From positions 930,001 to 994,000 of the forward strand of contig NZ_CP092362.2 of NCBI RefSeq assembly GCF_022370635.2: a stretch of 64,000 bases of DNA. The letters are read 5' to 3'. Both the position numbers and the translations under genes were made by a program. Shown here piece after piece: positions 1 to 7,964 of the stretch (within the stretch, counting starts at the first letter, position 1; the number at the start of each line of letters is the position of its first letter). A model generated the notes under the pieces. That model made no database searches. It saw nothing but the letters and a program-made list of their open reading frames with translations, and was not told the origin of the DNA. The DNA is from Mycolicibacterium crocinum (GTDB lineage: Bacteria > Actinomycetota > Actinomycetes > Mycobacteriales > Mycobacteriaceae).

Positions 1-639
1 GGTGCGGCTGTCGCCGAGGCGTACCGCCAATGTCATCTTGCCCGCCACCCGGTCGGTCGGGATGTCACGCAGGTTGTTGGCCACCAGCACCGCCGAGGAC
101 AGCGCACCCGTCGCGACCGCCAAGACCAGGCCGACCCAGTCCACCCGCAGTGCCTGGGTGTACTGCGTGCCCAACACCGCGACGAGCCCGAAGAACACGA
201 ACACCGCGACCTCGCCCAGGCCGGCGTACCCGTAGGGCCGCGACCCGCCGGTGTACAGCCAGGCGCCCGCGATGCAGACCGCCCCGACCGCGATCAGCCA
301 CGGCGCGCTGACGATGGCCAGCGCCAGCCCGGCGACCGCACCCACGGTGAGGCTGACGACGGCCGCCGTCAGCACCGCGCGCGGCGACGCGAGTTTCGAA
401 CCGACCAGCCGCAGCGGCCCGGCCCGCTCGTCATCGGTGCCGCGAATGCCGTCGGAGTAGTCGTTGGCGAAGTTGACTCCGACGATCAACGCCAGTGAAA
501 CAGCAAGTGCCAGCAAGGCCTTCCACCACACGGCCGCGTCCAGCCACGCTGCCGCGCCCGTACCCGCGATCACCGGCGCCACCGCGTTGGGCAGAGTTCT
601 GGGCCTGGCCCCCTCGACCCATTGCGCGATGCTTGCCAT
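1..639 (-). CDS. menA: MenA, 1,4-dihydroxy-2-naphthoate polyprenyltransferase (3' part missing)
   Basis: The membrane prenyltransferase of menaquinone synthesis, which joins DHNA to the polyprenyl diphosphate tail with loss of CO2. Read on the minus strand from an ATG at 639, 213 codons run without a stop to the window edge; about 75-80 residues of the usual ~290 are missing. The UbiA-family signatures are visible: [16 protein letters not shown] near residues 58-73 (first Asp-rich, Mg-diphosphate site) and [14 protein letters not shown] (second Asp-rich site). Several hydrophobic helices lie between them. GrcC1 and MenJ, encoded far downstream in this window, make and then modify the tail. 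The start [17 protein letters not shown] is the usual N-terminus of mycobacterial MenA as I remember it. Confidence 0.93.
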   Translation of the reverse strand, partial: MASIAQWVEGARPRTLPNAVAPVIAGTGAAAWLDAAVWWKALLALAVSLALIVGVNFANDYSDGIRGTDDERAGPLRLVGSKLASPRAVLTAAVVSLTVGAVAGLALAIVSAPWLIAVGAVCIAGAWLYTGGSRPYGYAGLGEVAVFVFFGLVAVLGTQYTQALRVDWVGLVLAVATGALSSAVLVANNLRDIPTDRVAGKMTLAVRLGDSRT

Positions 640-753
640 GCCCGCAATCGTCGCACGCAGCGGTTCGGAGTCCTCCATGCTGTGTGACGGGACATGATCG
701 ACTCTTTTGCTGAGCGCAAGCACAGCATGTCCGGGTGTAATAGCTGGCGAGCA

Positions 754-787
754 CCGAAATTACTTAGCCACAGCTAATCGATTTCGG
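754..787. repeat. Nested inverted repeat / hairpin upstream of menA
   Basis: The outer arms CCGAAAT (754-760) and ATTTCGG (781-787) are perfectly complementary. Inside them TTAGC (764-768) and GCTAA (773-777) pair around a CACA loop, with a 3x3 internal loop between the two stems. It lies 115 bases upstream of the menA start codon, between two divergent genes, so it is not a simple end-of-gene terminator. It could be an operator or an RNA structure in a long menA leader. Confidence 0.55.
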
Positions 788-1129
788 CGTCTGTCATCGA
801 AAAGCTGCCTGCCCGCGCGTGCCGACGGTTTGCTCGGCGCCGCACGGTGAGTAATAGCCATAGGGCGGGGGGCCGGTCGGCGCCACGACCTGACGATGGA
901 TCGACGGCCAGGGCCAGTCCGCTCGAGAGGCGACTCACGATATACCGATCTAGCGGGCATTAATGCGGCATCGCCAACCGAGGCGGCTGAATGGTAACGC
1001 GTTCTAGTCACCGCGACGATTGTTCCCATCTTAAACAATTGACGCGCGGTCGCGGTTTGCTGTCGGGCGCGCGGGATGCGTCGACCTGCGGATCTGTGCC
1101 GACCTGCGATTGCGCGCCGCGACCCCTAT

Positions 1130-1145
1130 CTTACGGACCAGTAAG
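1130..1145. promoter_or_regulatory. Candidate TetR-type operator CTTAC-N6-GTAAG
   Basis: CTTACGGACCAGTAAG has perfect 5-base arms around a 6-base centre, the TTAC-N6-GTAA form common to TetR-family operators. It is 82 bases upstream of the start of the secreted-protein gene at 1228, a plausible distance for repression. A second imperfect TTACC/GGTA match follows at about 1175-1187. No TetR gene is adjacent, so the binding protein is unknown. Confidence 0.4.
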
Positions 1146-1227
1146 TTCCTCCGGAAATCTCGGCGTTTCAAAGCTTACCCTCAGGTAGGTTTGCCGCGTC
1201 CCCCAAAAATCTCCGACAGGAGTCATC

Positions 1228-2439
1228 ATGCACATTGCTGTGCGGTCATCTGTTGCCACCGGGGTGGCGCTGGTGGGAGCCGGCGCACTCGCGCTTTCCC
1301 CACTGCAGCCGGTCGCCTCGCCGCTGTCGAACGTCGGGGTTCCCGCCGCCTTCTCCACCGCCGGCGTCGAACTCACCGCCTCCTTCGACCCGGTGACCCC
1401 ATGGGTCGAGGTCTTCACCGCCGCGGCGAGCAACGTGACAGCGATCGGTGAAGACTGGCTGGCCAACCCGCTGCCCGGCCTGCGACAGCTCGCCACCAAT
1501 TGGTTCGGCTACGCCGATACCACGGCGACGGCGCTCGGTGGTGTCGCACAAGGCACCTGGACGTATCTCACCCAGACGGTGCCGGAGTCGGTCAACACCG
1601 CATTGCAGCAGATCGCTGACGGCGACCTGTCCGGTGCGGCATCAACGATCAACAACGCGCTGGGCAGCGCGATCTTTGCGATCGGCCTTCCGCTGTTCCC
1701 GGTGTTGGACATTCCCGGCAAGATCACCGACAACCTCACGGCTGTGGTCAAGGCGGTGACATCGATCAATGCGGCCCTGCCGCTGGTCGTGGGCCTGCTC
1801 GGGCCCATCGAAGGTGGTATCCAAGCCTTCGGTGACAATGCCCAGACGGTGCTCAATGCGGCCTCGGCCGGCGATTACGCCACCGCGTTCAACGCGGCGG
1901 TCAACACGCTTCCGGCGGTTGTCGGCGCCGTGCTCAACGGTTATCAGGACGGCGTCTACCCGGGCCTGCTCTCGGTGCCCACGGATCCGTCCGGCTTCGG
2001 CGGCGGGCTGGCCTACGCCCTGCTGGTGACACTCCCACAGACGATCGCCACGGCTCTGGGTGCGACGCCGCCCGTCACCACGACAGCCCTGAAGCAGGCC
2101 ACGCCCAGCGCAGAGGCCGTGGTGGCCGATGAGCCGGCCGCCGGGGAGGCCGGATCCGGTGTGGGGCACTCGAAGTCGTCGACTGGCTCGGCCGGTTCAT
2201 CGGCCGACGAGTCCACCGCGACCAGTGCCGCGGCAACCGATGACACCCCTGACTCCGCGACCGCGGTCAAGGACGGCAACAAGTTCGAACCCGGTCAGGT
2301 CAGCGGCTCCGGGGCCGGTGCACGCACCGCGTCGTCGGCGAAGTCACCGGCCGCCACGTCTGCCGGTGCCAGCGATCATGCCGGCGGCGCAGGCGGCAAG
2401 GGGCATAGCGCTCGCCATGCTGCCGGCAAAGGCGACTAG
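1228..2439 (+). CDS. Secreted mycobacterial protein of unknown function, Ala/Ser-rich C-terminus
   Basis: I do not recognise a function. The 403-residue product begins with a signal-peptide-like segment (residues 1-32, MHIAVRSS followed by VATGVALVGAGALALSP). Residues ~50-290 are Ala/Gly/Val-rich with amphipathic stretches and few charges, resembling families of exported mycobacterial proteins distantly like PE/PPE C-terminal regions. The last ~110 residues are a low-complexity Ser/Ala/Gly/Thr tail ending in basic GHSARHAAGKGD. A perfect AGGAG at 1218-1222 sets the ATG. A strong hairpin at 2469-2507 ends the transcript, so the gene is probably monocistronic. A palindrome at 1130-1145 may control it. 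Confidence 0.75.
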   Translation: MHIAVRSSVATGVALVGAGALALSPLQPVASPLSNVGVPAAFSTAGVELTASFDPVTPWVEVFTAAASNVTAIGEDWLANPLPGLRQLATNWFGYADTTATALGGVAQGTWTYLTQTVPESVNTALQQIADGDLSGAASTINNALGSAIFAIGLPLFPVLDIPGKITDNLTAVVKAVTSINAALPLVVGLLGPIEGGIQAFGDNAQTVLNAASAGDYATAFNAAVNTLPAVVGAVLNGYQDGVYPGLLSVPTDPSGFGGGLAYALLVTLPQTIATALGATPPVTTTALKQATPSAEAVVADEPAAGEAGSGVGHSKSSTGSAGSSADESTATSAAATDDTPDSATAVKDGNKFEPGQVSGSGAGARTASSAKSPAATSAGASDHAGGAGGKGHSARHAAGKGD

Positions 2440-2468
2440 TTGGATCGCCGCGTTGTGACGATGTGATT

Positions 2469-2507
2469 CGGCGGCTCCCCGAAGCGGTTTGGCGCGGGGA
2501 GCCGCCG
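2469..2507 (+). terminator. GC-rich hairpin terminator after the secreted-protein gene
   Basis: CGGCGGCTCCCCG (2469-2481) and CGGGGAGCCGCCG (2495-2507) form a perfect 13-bp stem with a 13-base loop, 29 bases after the stop codon. There is no T-tract, which is usual for mycobacterial terminators. Its position argues that the downstream MarR gene starts at 2535 and not at an earlier in-frame codon. Confidence 0.75.
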
Positions 2508-2534
2508 TCCCCATCCCCGTCGAATGGAGGATCG

Positions 2535-3065
2535 GTGTCGGCACGTCGGCCAGGTGACATAGGCCGTCAAACCACCCAACCGGACCGCCGAAGACTCGGC
2601 TTCGATGACATCGAGGCATCCGCCTGGGTGCAGTTCGAGTCCGCCGCGATCGGCTTGCACGCACTGGTCAATCGCGCGCTGGTCCAACACCACGAGCTCA
2701 GCCTGGCTGACGTACAGGTGCTGACGCATCTCAAGAATCATGGCCCGAGCGCGATGGGTGCGCTCGCCGAGCTGCTGATGGTCACCCCGAGCGCGCTCAC
2801 CCAACAGATTCAGCGTCTCGAACGGCGCCGGCTGGTGCACCGGGAGGCCAGCAGCGACGACGGGCGACGCGTGTTGGCAACAATCACCCGAGACGGGCTG
2901 CGGCTGACTGGCGCGTCGCTGGAGACCTACGCCCGCGTGGTGCGGGCACACTTCCTCGATGAGCTGAGCAGGAATCAGATGATCGCCCTCGGTGACGGTT
3001 GCCGGCGGATCAGCGCGCGGTTGAAGGCGGTCGATGCATCGGTGGACTCGTCGGATACCCAATGA
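2535..3065 (+). CDS. MarR-family transcriptional regulator
   Basis: A winged-helix repressor of about 176 residues. LSLADVQVLTHLKNHGPSAMGALAELLMVTPSALTQQIQRLERRRLVHREASSDDGR is the characteristic MarR recognition helix and beta-wing, including the conserved DxR of the wing (SDDGRR). GTG at 2535 is chosen because GGAGG (2526-2530) precedes it and a terminator occupies the frame further upstream. The open frame itself extends to 2463. The ligand and targets cannot be read from the sequence; no obvious palindrome lies directly before it. Confidence 0.85.
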   Translation: MSARRPGDIGRQTTQPDRRRLGFDDIEASAWVQFESAAIGLHALVNRALVQHHELSLADVQVLTHLKNHGPSAMGALAELLMVTPSALTQQIQRLERRRLVHREASSDDGRRVLATITRDGLRLTGASLETYARVVRAHFLDELSRNQMIALGDGCRRISARLKAVDASVDSSDTQ

Positions 3066-3094
3066 CGTCGCGGCCGCCGATTTAAGGTGCCCGC

Positions 3095-3646
3095 ATGCCT
3101 CTGTTCAAGAAGAGCTTCAAAGACGCATGGGCTCAGGCGGGCGCGGACATGGACCAAGAATTCGCCAGAGTCATGGACTTCCCGCCGGTCGCCGACATCG
3201 CGACCGAGCTGATGGCCGCCTTCGGTCCCGACGGGCCCAAGAGCGGCAAGCCGCTGACCCTGAACGATCTCCGCGAATGGTGGCTTGACCGGTACGACTT
3301 CGCCGACCGTCGCCAGCGCGTGGTGTGCTCGACGCGGTTGCGGCGCGGCGGGGGAGGCCCGATTCGCGAAGCGCTGCAGGTGCTCGAACATGCCGAGCTC
3401 GTGTATCTGACCGTGCGCACCGACCGGGAAGATGTCTGGACCGCAACGAACGTCGGACTGTCGACCCTGGCGGACGGCCGGGATGCGGTTGCCGAACGGG
3501 TAGGCCGGCGGGTCGCCGGGCCTGCGGCAGCGGAGCCGAAATCGGCTGCCGACCGTCTGCAGGAACTCGAAACGCTGCGCAGCGCCGGAGCGATCACCGA
3601 CGCCGAATACGCGGCCAAGCGCGAACACATCATCGACGGGATCTGA
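3095..3646 (+). CDS. Hypothetical protein with C-terminal SHOCT domain
   Basis: A 183-residue cytosolic-looking protein. The last ~32 residues (ADRLQELETLRSAGAITDAEYAAKREHIIDGI) match the SHOCT motif, a short helical-hairpin oligomerisation domain usually found at protein ends. The N-terminal ~145 residues are rich in Asp/Arg and have a possible wHTH-like stretch (PIREALQVLEHAELVYL), but no family is recognised. There is no signal peptide or membrane segment. It sits 29 bases after the MarR gene and 20 bases before mtnP on the same strand, so co-transcription is possible. Confidence 0.7.
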   Translation: MPLFKKSFKDAWAQAGADMDQEFARVMDFPPVADIATELMAAFGPDGPKSGKPLTLNDLREWWLDRYDFADRRQRVVCSTRLRRGGGGPIREALQVLEHAELVYLTVRTDREDVWTATNVGLSTLADGRDAVAERVGRRVAGPAAAEPKSAADRLQELETLRSAGAITDAEYAAKREHIIDGI

Positions 3647-3666
3647 CGGGCCTGCACAATGGTCGA

Positions 3667-4443
3667 ATGCTCGGAGTCATCGGCGGCAGCGGTTTCTACA
3701 CCTTCTTCGGATCCGACGCGCGCAGCGTCAACCTGGATACGCCCTACGGCGAGCCGAGTGCCCCGATCACGGTCGGACGCGTCGGTCAGCACGAGGTGGC
3801 CTTCCTTCCCCGGCACGGTCTGAGCCACGAGTTCTCGCCCCACAAGGTGCCGTACCGGGCCAATATGTGGGCCCTGCGCGCCCTCGGTGTGCGACGGGTG
3901 TTCGGGCCGTGTGCGGTCGGCAGCCTGACACCGGAGTTCGGTCCGGGCGCCATCCTCGTCCCCGATCAGTTGGTGGACCGAACGCGCGGCCGGCTCGACA
4001 CCTATTTCGATTCGGGCGGCATCCATGTCGGCTTCGCCGACCCGTACTGCCCGACGCTGCGCTCGGCTGTCACCGGCCTGCCCGGCGTGGTCGACGGCGG
4101 CACGATGGTGGTGGTGCAGGGGCCGCGGTTCTCCACCCGCGCCGAGAGTCAGTGGTTCGCACGTGAAGGGTTCAGCCTGATCAACATGACCGGCTACCCC
4201 GAGGCGGTCCTCGCCCGCGAGCTGGAAATGTGTTATGCCGCAATCGCTTTGGTAACCGATCTGGATGCCGGCGTCGATGTCGGAGCGGGCGTGCGCGCGG
4301 TCGACGTCTTCGCGGAGTTCGAGAAGAACATGGGGCCGTTCAAGCAGCTGGTGCTCGAAGCGATCGATCAGGTGGCCACCGAACGCGTGTGCGGGCATTG
4401 TCTTGCGCACGAAGGTGTCGAACTGCCCTTCGACCTGCCGTGA
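3667..4443 (+). CDS. mtnP: S-methyl-5'-thioadenosine phosphorylase (Rv0535-like)
   Basis: Cleaves methylthioadenosine with phosphate to adenine and methylthioribose-1-phosphate, in purine and methionine salvage. The 258-residue product shows the family marks: GGSGFY (residues 5-10, phosphate loop), RHGLSHEFSPHKVPYRANMWAL (phosphate/active site), QGPRFSTRAES, and NMTGYPEAVLARE (adenine and ribose site). Length is normal for trimeric MTAP/PNP-II enzymes. The start MLGVIGGSGF is set by homology; an open frame extends further upstream but overlaps the SHOCT gene. Its stop overlaps the GTG start of the next gene (GTGA), indicating translational coupling. Confidence 0.93.
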   Translation: MLGVIGGSGFYTFFGSDARSVNLDTPYGEPSAPITVGRVGQHEVAFLPRHGLSHEFSPHKVPYRANMWALRALGVRRVFGPCAVGSLTPEFGPGAILVPDQLVDRTRGRLDTYFDSGGIHVGFADPYCPTLRSAVTGLPGVVDGGTMVVVQGPRFSTRAESQWFAREGFSLINMTGYPEAVLARELEMCYAAIALVTDLDAGVDVGAGVRAVDVFAEFEKNMGPFKQLVLEAIDQVATERVCGHCLAHEGVELPFDLP

Positions 4444-5471
4444 GGGTCCTGCTCACCGGCGCGGCCGGTTTCATCGGCAGCCGGGTTCGCGCCGCGCTGC
4501 TGGCCGACGGCCATGAGGTGGTCGCGGCCGACGTCATGCTCGACGCCGCCCACGGCCCCGGTGCCGAACTGCCGGGCGGCATCCACCGGGTCGACGTGTG
4601 TGACGCGGATGCGTTGGCGCCCTTGCTGTCCGGGATCGACGTGGTGTGTCACCAGGCCGCCGTGGTGGGCGCCGGTGTCAATGCTGCCGACGCGCCGTCC
4701 TATGCCAGTCACAACGACTTCGGCACCGCGGTGCTGCTGGCGCAGATGTTTTCCGCCGGAGTCCGGCGGCTGGTCCTTGCGTCATCGATGGTGGTGTACG
4801 GCCAGGGCGGGTATCGGTGCCCGGAGCATGGCGTCGTCGATCCGTTACCGCGCACCCGCGCCGATCTCGACGCCGGTGTGTTCGAACACCGTTGCCCGCT
4901 CGGCGGAGAAGAGCTGGCCTGGCAGCTGGTCGGCGAGGAGGCGGCACTGCGCCCGCGCAGTCTGTACGCCGCCAGTAAGGCCGCCCAGGAGCATTACGCG
5001 CTGGCGTGGGCTGAGTCGACCGGCGGCTCGGTCGTCGCGCTGCGCTATCACAACGTGTACGGCCCGGGCATGCCGCGGGACACCCCCTACTCCGGGGTGG
5101 CCGCGATCTTTCGGTCATCGCTCGAAAAGGGTGAATCACCGAGGGTTTTCGAAGACGGTGGGCAGATGCGGGATTTCGTCCACGTCGACGATGTCGCGGC
5201 CGCCAATGTCGCGTCCGTGCGCTCGGAGGCCGGCGGATTTCTGGCCGCCAACGTCTGTTCGGGGCGGCCGATCTCGATCATGACCGTCGCGACCCGGATC
5301 TGCGAAGCCCGGGGCGGTCCGGCGCCGGTGGTCACCGGCCAGTACCGCAGCGGCGACGTCCGCCATATCGTCGCCGATCCGGCGCAGGCCGCCGAGTCCT
5401 TGGGCTTCCGCGCTCAAGTCGACCCGGACCAAGGTCTGCGGGACTTCGCGTTCGCACCCCTACGGGCGTGA
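4440..5471 (+). CDS. NAD-dependent epimerase/dehydratase (Rv0536/GalE3-like)
   Basis: An extended short-chain dehydrogenase of 343 residues. It has the N-terminal NAD loop TGAAGFIG, an SSMVVYG segment (catalytic Ser), YAASKAAQEHY (YxxxK catalytic pair), and RYHNVYGPGMP, typical of nucleotide-sugar epimerases. The M. tuberculosis neighbour of MTA phosphorylase is annotated galE3; whether the substrate is UDP-galactose cannot be told from sequence. GTG at 4440 overlaps the mtnP stop by 4 bases. A 173-base gap separates it from ahpC. Confidence 0.88.
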   Translation: MRVLLTGAAGFIGSRVRAALLADGHEVVAADVMLDAAHGPGAELPGGIHRVDVCDADALAPLLSGIDVVCHQAAVVGAGVNAADAPSYASHNDFGTAVLLAQMFSAGVRRLVLASSMVVYGQGGYRCPEHGVVDPLPRTRADLDAGVFEHRCPLGGEELAWQLVGEEAALRPRSLYAASKAAQEHYALAWAESTGGSVVALRYHNVYGPGMPRDTPYSGVAAIFRSSLEKGESPRVFEDGGQMRDFVHVDDVAAANVASVRSEAGGFLAANVCSGRPISIMTVATRICEARGGPAPVVTGQYRSGDVRHIVADPAQAAESLGFRAQVDPDQGLRDFAFAPLRA

Positions 5472-5540
5472 CCGGCGCCACACCTTAAATCCCTTTGCTC
5501 CGTGGGTATTTAGGCCGCGATGACCGCCGTCCCCGGAACT

Positions 5541-5556
5541 GGTGACAATCGTCACC
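5541..5556. promoter_or_regulatory. Inverted repeat GGTGAC-AATC-GTCACC upstream of ahpC
   Basis: Perfect 6-base arms around AATC, 89 bases before the ahpC start codon. Its first ten bases (GGTGACAATC) recur exactly at 5635-5644, immediately before the ahpC ATG. No oxyR gene lies next to ahpC here, so this is a candidate binding site for an unlinked peroxide or redox regulator. Confidence 0.45.
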
Positions 5557-5602
5557 TTCGGGCCGCGGAGGCCTGACTTACCGCGCACTACCTGGCAGAA
5601 TC

Positions 5603-5615
5603 TGGAATGGTTCCA
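5603..5615. promoter_or_regulatory. Palindrome TGGAATGGTTCCA in the ahpC leader
   Basis: Five-base arms TGGAA/TTCCA around TGG, 30 bases upstream of the ahpC start and just before the ribosome binding site AAGGAG (5628-5633). It could be a repressor site overlapping the promoter or 5' leader. Confidence 0.35.
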
Positions 5616-5644
5616 ATTTAGCTATTCAAGGAGTGGTGACAATC

Positions 5645-6232
5645 ATGGCTCTGTTGACAATCGGGGATCAGTTCCCGGCTTACGACCTCAAGGCGGTTGT
5701 CGGCGGTGACCTGTCCAAGGTCGACGCCAAGCAGCCCGACGATTATTTCATTCAGGTGACCAACTCGGACAACCCCGGCAAGTGGCGCATTATCTTCTTC
5801 TGGCCCAAGGACTTCACATTCGTCTGCCCGACCGAGATTGCCGCTTTCGGCAAGCTCAACGACGAGTTTGAGGATCGCGATGCGCAGGTACTCGGCGTCT
5901 CGGTGGACAACGAGTTCGTGCACTTCCAGTGGCGGGCCCAGCACGAGGATCTCAAGAAGCTGCCATTCCCGATGGTGTCCGATCTCAAGCGCGAACTGTG
6001 CTTGGCCACCGGCGTGCTCAACGCCGACGGTGTGGCCGACCGCGCCACCTTCATCGTCGACCCGAACAACGAGATCCAGTTCGTCTCGGTGACCGCGGGG
6101 TCGGTCGGCCGCAACGTCGACGAGGTGCTGCGAGTGCTCGATGCGCTGCAGTCCGACGAGTTGTGCGCCTGCAACTGGAAGAAGGGCGACCCGACCATCG
6201 ACGCCGGCGAGCTGCTGGCCGAGGCGGTCTGA
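5645..6232 (+). CDS. ahpC: Alkyl hydroperoxide reductase AhpC (2-Cys peroxiredoxin)
   Basis: Reduces organic peroxides, H2O2 and peroxynitrite in the cytosol, taking electrons from AhpD. At 195 residues it has the same length as the M. tuberculosis enzyme, with the peroxidatic Cys61 in FTFVCPTE and the resolving Cys174 plus Cys176 in [12 protein letters not shown], the three-cysteine pattern of mycobacterial AhpC. ATG 5645 is preferred over GTG 5633 because AAGGAG lies 5628-5633. ahpD follows after 2 bases. Unlike many mycobacteria, there is no divergent oxyR upstream. Confidence 0.97.
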   Translation: MALLTIGDQFPAYDLKAVVGGDLSKVDAKQPDDYFIQVTNSDNPGKWRIIFFWPKDFTFVCPTEIAAFGKLNDEFEDRDAQVLGVSVDNEFVHFQWRAQHEDLKKLPFPMVSDLKRELCLATGVLNADGVADRATFIVDPNNEIQFVSVTAGSVGRNVDEVLRVLDALQSDELCACNWKKGDPTIDAGELLAEAV

Positions 6233-6234
6233 GT

Positions 6235-6768
6235 ATGAGCATCGACGCCGTCAAAGAGGCGTTGCCCGAGTACGCCAAGGATCTCAAGCTGAACCTGGGC
6301 AGCATCGTGCGCTCGACCGAGCTGACCGAACAGCAGCTGTGGGGCGCGCTGGTGGCGACCGCCGCGGCGACCAAGTCCGAGCAGCTGCTGCGCGAGATCA
6401 CCGAGGACGCGCTGGATCTCCTGACCGAGGAGGCGTATCACGCCGCGTTGGGTGCCGCCGCGATCATGGGGATGAACAACGTCTTCTATCGCACCAAGCA
6501 CCAGCTCGAGGGTCGCTACGACGACCTGCGGGCCGGGCTGCGGATGAACATCATCGCTAATCCCGGTGTGGCCAAGGCCGACTTCGAGCTGTGGTCGCTA
6601 GCGGTGTCCGCGATCAACGGATGCGATCAGTGCCTCGCCGCCCACGAGAAGGAACTCCGGGACGCCGACGTCTCGCGGACGGTGATTTTCGAAGCCATCC
6701 GCGTCGCATCGATCGTGTCGGGCGTCGCGCAGGCCCTGCTCACGACGCAGGCGCTGGCGACCGCCTGA
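6235..6768 (+). CDS. ahpD: AhpD, alkylhydroperoxidase / lipoyl-dependent peroxiredoxin
   Basis: Partner of AhpC: an all-helical trimer that passes electrons from lipoylated DlaT to AhpC. At 177 residues it matches the M. tuberculosis length. The catalytic network Glu118, Cys130-x-x-Cys133 ([10 protein letters not shown]) and His137 is in place by direct count. It begins 2 bases after the ahpC stop, so the two are co-translated. A strong hairpin starts 10 bases after its stop. Confidence 0.96.
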   Translation: MSIDAVKEALPEYAKDLKLNLGSIVRSTELTEQQLWGALVATAAATKSEQLLREITEDALDLLTEEAYHAALGAAAIMGMNNVFYRTKHQLEGRYDDLRAGLRMNIIANPGVAKADFELWSLAVSAINGCDQCLAAHEKELRDADVSRTVIFEAIRVASIVSGVAQALLTTQALATA

Positions 6769-6777
6769 TGGAATCGC

Positions 6778-6827
6778 CGCTCGACCCCCTTCCCAACCCG
6801 GTAGTTGGTCGGGAGGGGGGTCGAGCG
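6778..6827 (+). terminator. Long-stem terminator after ahpCD
   Basis: Arms 6778-6794 and 6811-6827 form a 17-bp stem (CGCTCGACCCCCTTCCC with its complement) with one G-U pair, around a 16-base loop. It starts 10 bases after the ahpD stop and ends 13 bases before the next GTG, without a T-tract. It isolates ahpCD from the downstream monooxygenase gene. Confidence 0.85.
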
Positions 6828-6839
6828 CATACTGGGCCG

Positions 6840-7964
6840 GTGAAGACTGAGATCTGCGACCAGTTCGGCATCGAGTTCCCGCTATTCGCCTTCAGCCACT
6901 GCCGCGATGTCGTCGCCGCGGTCACCAACGCGGGCGGCTTCGGCGTGCTCGGCGGCACCGCGTACACCCCCGATCAGCTCCACCAGGAACTCACCTGGAT
7001 CGACGAGCAGGTCAAGGGCAAGCCGTACGGCGTGGACATCATCGTTCCGGCCAAGTTCGAAGGCAAGGGCGAAAACCTGTCGTTCGGTCAACTCGCCGAT
7101 CGGATTCCCGACGACTTCCGCGGCTTCATCAACGACCTGTTGGCCGCCCACGACATCGACATCAGCGACCAGCCCCGGATGGCCGCGTCCTCGCTGAGCG
7201 GTGACACCGGCGCGAGCCTGCTCGACGTCGCACTGAACCATCCGATCAAGTTGATGGCCAACGCACTTGGTGTTCCGCCGGACTACATGATCGAGGCCGG
7301 CAAGCAGACCGGCATCCCGGTCGCGGCGCTGGTCGGTGCTAAGGAGCACGCCATCAAACAGGTCAATGCCGGCGTCGACCTGATCGTCGCGCAGGGCACC
7401 GAAGCCGGCGGTCACTGCGGTGAGGTGACCACGCTGGTGCTCATCCCCGAAGTCATCGAGGCCATCAAGCCGATCCGTGAAGTGCCCGTGCTGGCGGCCG
7501 GCGGGATCGTGACGGGCAGGCAGATGGCGGCGTCGGTGGCGCTCGGTGCGGCGGGCGCCTGGACGGGTTCGGTGTGGCTGACCACCGAGGAGGCCGAGAC
7601 GGCCCCGTACACGGTGCAGAAGTTTTTGGCCGCGACGTCGCGCGACACGGTCCGGTCGGCCGGGCGCACGGGAAAGCCGTCGCGCCAATTGGTTTCGGAC
7701 TGGACCGACGCATGGGCGCCGCACGAGGGCGGTCGTCAACCGCTGCCGTTGCCGCTGCAGAACATGATCGCCGAGCCGGTGCTGCGCCGGATCGACAAGT
7801 TGGCCGAGGGCGGCCACCCGGGTGCTCAGAAGTTGGCGACCTACTTCGTCGGCCAGGGCGTCGGGCTGATGAACAAGGTCAAGCCGGCCCGCGAGGTGGT
7901 CCTGGAATTCATCGAGGATTACCTGGCCGCCGCCGAGCGGCTCAGCCGGTCCCTCGACGACTAA
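6840..7964 (+). CDS. Nitronate monooxygenase (2-nitropropane dioxygenase) family protein
   Basis: An FMN-binding TIM-barrel oxygenase of 374 residues. The family pattern is clear: an N-terminal FPLFAFSHCRDVVAAVTNAGGFGVLGG, then GVDLIVAQGTEAGGHCGEVTTLVLIPEV (the flavin and substrate loop AQGTEAGGH) and VLAAGGIVTGRQMAASVALGAAGAWTGSVWL (phosphate-binding loop). It may oxidise nitronates, but many mycobacterial members have no known substrate. The GTG start lies just after the ahpCD terminator. Its stop abuts the stop of the convergent gene at 7965. Confidence 0.88.
   Translation: MKTEICDQFGIEFPLFAFSHCRDVVAAVTNAGGFGVLGGTAYTPDQLHQELTWIDEQVKGKPYGVDIIVPAKFEGKGENLSFGQLADRIPDDFRGFINDLLAAHDIDISDQPRMAASSLSGDTGASLLDVALNHPIKLMANALGVPPDYMIEAGKQTGIPVAALVGAKEHAIKQVNAGVDLIVAQGTEAGGHCGEVTTLVLIPEVIEAIKPIREVPVLAAGGIVTGRQMAASVALGAAGAWTGSVWLTTEEAETAPYTVQKFLAATSRDTVRSAGRTGKPSRQLVSDWTDAWAPHEGGRQPLPLPLQNMIAEPVLRRIDKLAEGGHPGAQKLATYFVGQGVGLMNKVKPAREVVLEFIEDYLAAAERLSRSLDD

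Larger units (their letters stand above)
640..1227. other. Intergenic region between divergent menA and the secreted-protein gene
   Basis: This 588-base stretch has no convincing gene. The open frames present have arginine-rich, mycobacterium-atypical composition and no ribosome binding site. It holds a nested hairpin at 754-787, a TTAC/GTAA palindrome at 1130-1145, and the AGGAG ribosome binding site at 1218-1222 for the gene at 1228. It probably carries the promoters of both divergent genes, but I cannot place -10 boxes with confidence. Confidence 0.6.

Noticed and set aside
760..1038. 92-codon minus-strand frame in the menA upstream gap
   Set aside because: It covers the hairpin at 754-787, is Arg-rich and has no ribosome binding site or family resemblance.
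1174..1190. Possible iron-box (IdeR-like) sequence CTTACCCTCAGGTAGG
   Set aside because: It departs from the 19-bp IdeR consensus at many positions and has only partial symmetry.
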